NCBI GenBank assembly: GCA_964605665.1
Contig: CAZSDP010000006.1
Coordinates: 1-64,000, forward strand
Direction of reading: 5' to 3'
Origin: CAZSDP01 sp964605665
Lineage (GTDB): Bacteria > Planctomycetota > UBA8108 > UBA1146
DNA length: 64,000 nt
Shown here piece after piece: positions 63,695 to 64,000 of this stretch (the stretch's first letter is position 1; each line of letters starts with the position of its first letter). The notes under the pieces were generated by a model. That model made no database searches and was not told the DNA's origin. It saw nothing but the letters and a program-made list of their open reading frames with translations. The position numbers and the translations under genes are program-made.

Positions 63695-64000
63695 ATGCAT
63701 ATCTTTGACTCACGGGAAGAAACCGATCGTCGAGTTCTGAAGAACCCAGTCGCAACTCTCGGGGTGTTCGACGGGGTTCACCTCGGGCATCAACAACTGC
63801 TGAGAGACCTGAGAGAGTTTTCAGAAGAATTTGGCGGCGGAGACCGCGTGGTGGTCACCTTCGACCGTCACCCTTTCGAAGCTCTAGACCGACCGTCTCC
63901 CGGTTTTCTGACCGGAATCGAGCAGCGGCTGAGACTACTTCGACAGTATGGAGCGACCGCAGTGCTGATGCTGGAGTTCGATCGGGAACTCGCTGCCTGG
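63695..64000 (+). CDS. ribF: FAD synthetase / riboflavin kinase (RibF), N-terminal part (3' truncated)
   Basis: The frame opens at ATG 63695, 3 bp after def, and runs off the window (102 residues seen). GVFDGVHLGHQQLL is the nucleotidyltransferase active-site motif, followed by VTFDRHPFEAL and LRLLRQYGAT...LEFDREL. RibF makes FMN and then FAD from riboflavin; the kinase half lies outside the window. Confidence 0.93.
   Translation, partial: MHIFDSREETDRRVLKNPVATLGVFDGVHLGHQQLLRDLREFSEEFGGGDRVVVTFDRHPFEALDRPSPGFLTGIEQRLRLLRQYGATAVLMLEFDRELAAW

Overview
The window looks like a fragment of a member of the Planctomycetota, probably a draft or metagenome assembly because exactly 100 N bases sit at 59027-59126. 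The inference rests on gene style: ECF sigma factors paired with zinc-finger membrane anti-sigma proteins (one with a FecR domain), a secreted PKD/dockerin-type protein with the C-terminal calcium-loop repeat common in marine planctomycetes, a lysine/alanine-rich histone H1-like protein, a DUF4388 mosaic protein, stand-alone type II secretion ATPase N-terminal (MshEN-like) domains, and many TPR and PDZ proteins. No rRNA or single-copy phylogenetic marker strong enough to fix the lineage is present. Tight gene packing with ATGA stop/start overlaps is frequent, and GATC is strikingly common.

Layout. 1-9458: a truncated ECF sigma factor and its FecR-type anti-sigma partner, a convergent two-gene unit led by the DUF4388/TPR/PEGA/propeller protein, hemW with a zinc-ribbon MshEN-like protein, a second MshEN-like protein, then a second ECF/anti-sigma pair whose anti-sigma protein ends in a pseudopilin (GspG)-like domain. 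9628-14154: two exported or membrane proteins of unknown role, a 1.08-kb non-coding stretch that can fold into many helices (candidate structured RNA, 11931-12330) and holds 14- and 15-bp tandem repeats, the histone H1-like gene and a class III sirtuin. 14516-24890: dockerin-type secreted protein, then an RND efflux operon (one lipoprotein adaptor, two different pump subunits). 25182-34836: tRNA-Leu(GAG), an aspartate-type aminotransferase, a five-PDZ secreted protein, shikimate kinase with prepilin peptidase, an OmpA lipoprotein and an EF-G-like GTPase.

35192-44315 is a type IV pilus/type II secretion motor operon: pilT, pilB, pilC, a PilS-like kinase and a PilR-like sigma-54 activator, followed by a membrane glycosyltransferase-like TPR protein. 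The pilD gene at 29855 would process its pilins, but no pilin gene is in the window. 44352-53477 carries an alkyltransferase, an ABC ATPase/permease pair, an HD phosphohydrolase, a TPMT-family methyltransferase, an HNH protein and a secreted Xaa-Pro peptidase. 53998-58949 is a minus-strand operon of five genes, each overlapping the next by 4 bp: ctp, tsaD, larB, nnrD, pyrK. 59419-64000 has tRNA-Phe(GAA) with its own promoter and terminator, a polysaccharide export lipoprotein, rpsT behind a TPR gene, and def followed by a truncated ribF.

The most unusual features are the candidate structured RNA, nine short tandem duplications (12-17 bp units, unrelated in sequence) all in non-coding DNA (one of them at the assembly gap), the anti-sigma/pseudopilin fusion, and the neighbouring lysine-rich nucleoid protein and lysine deacylase.
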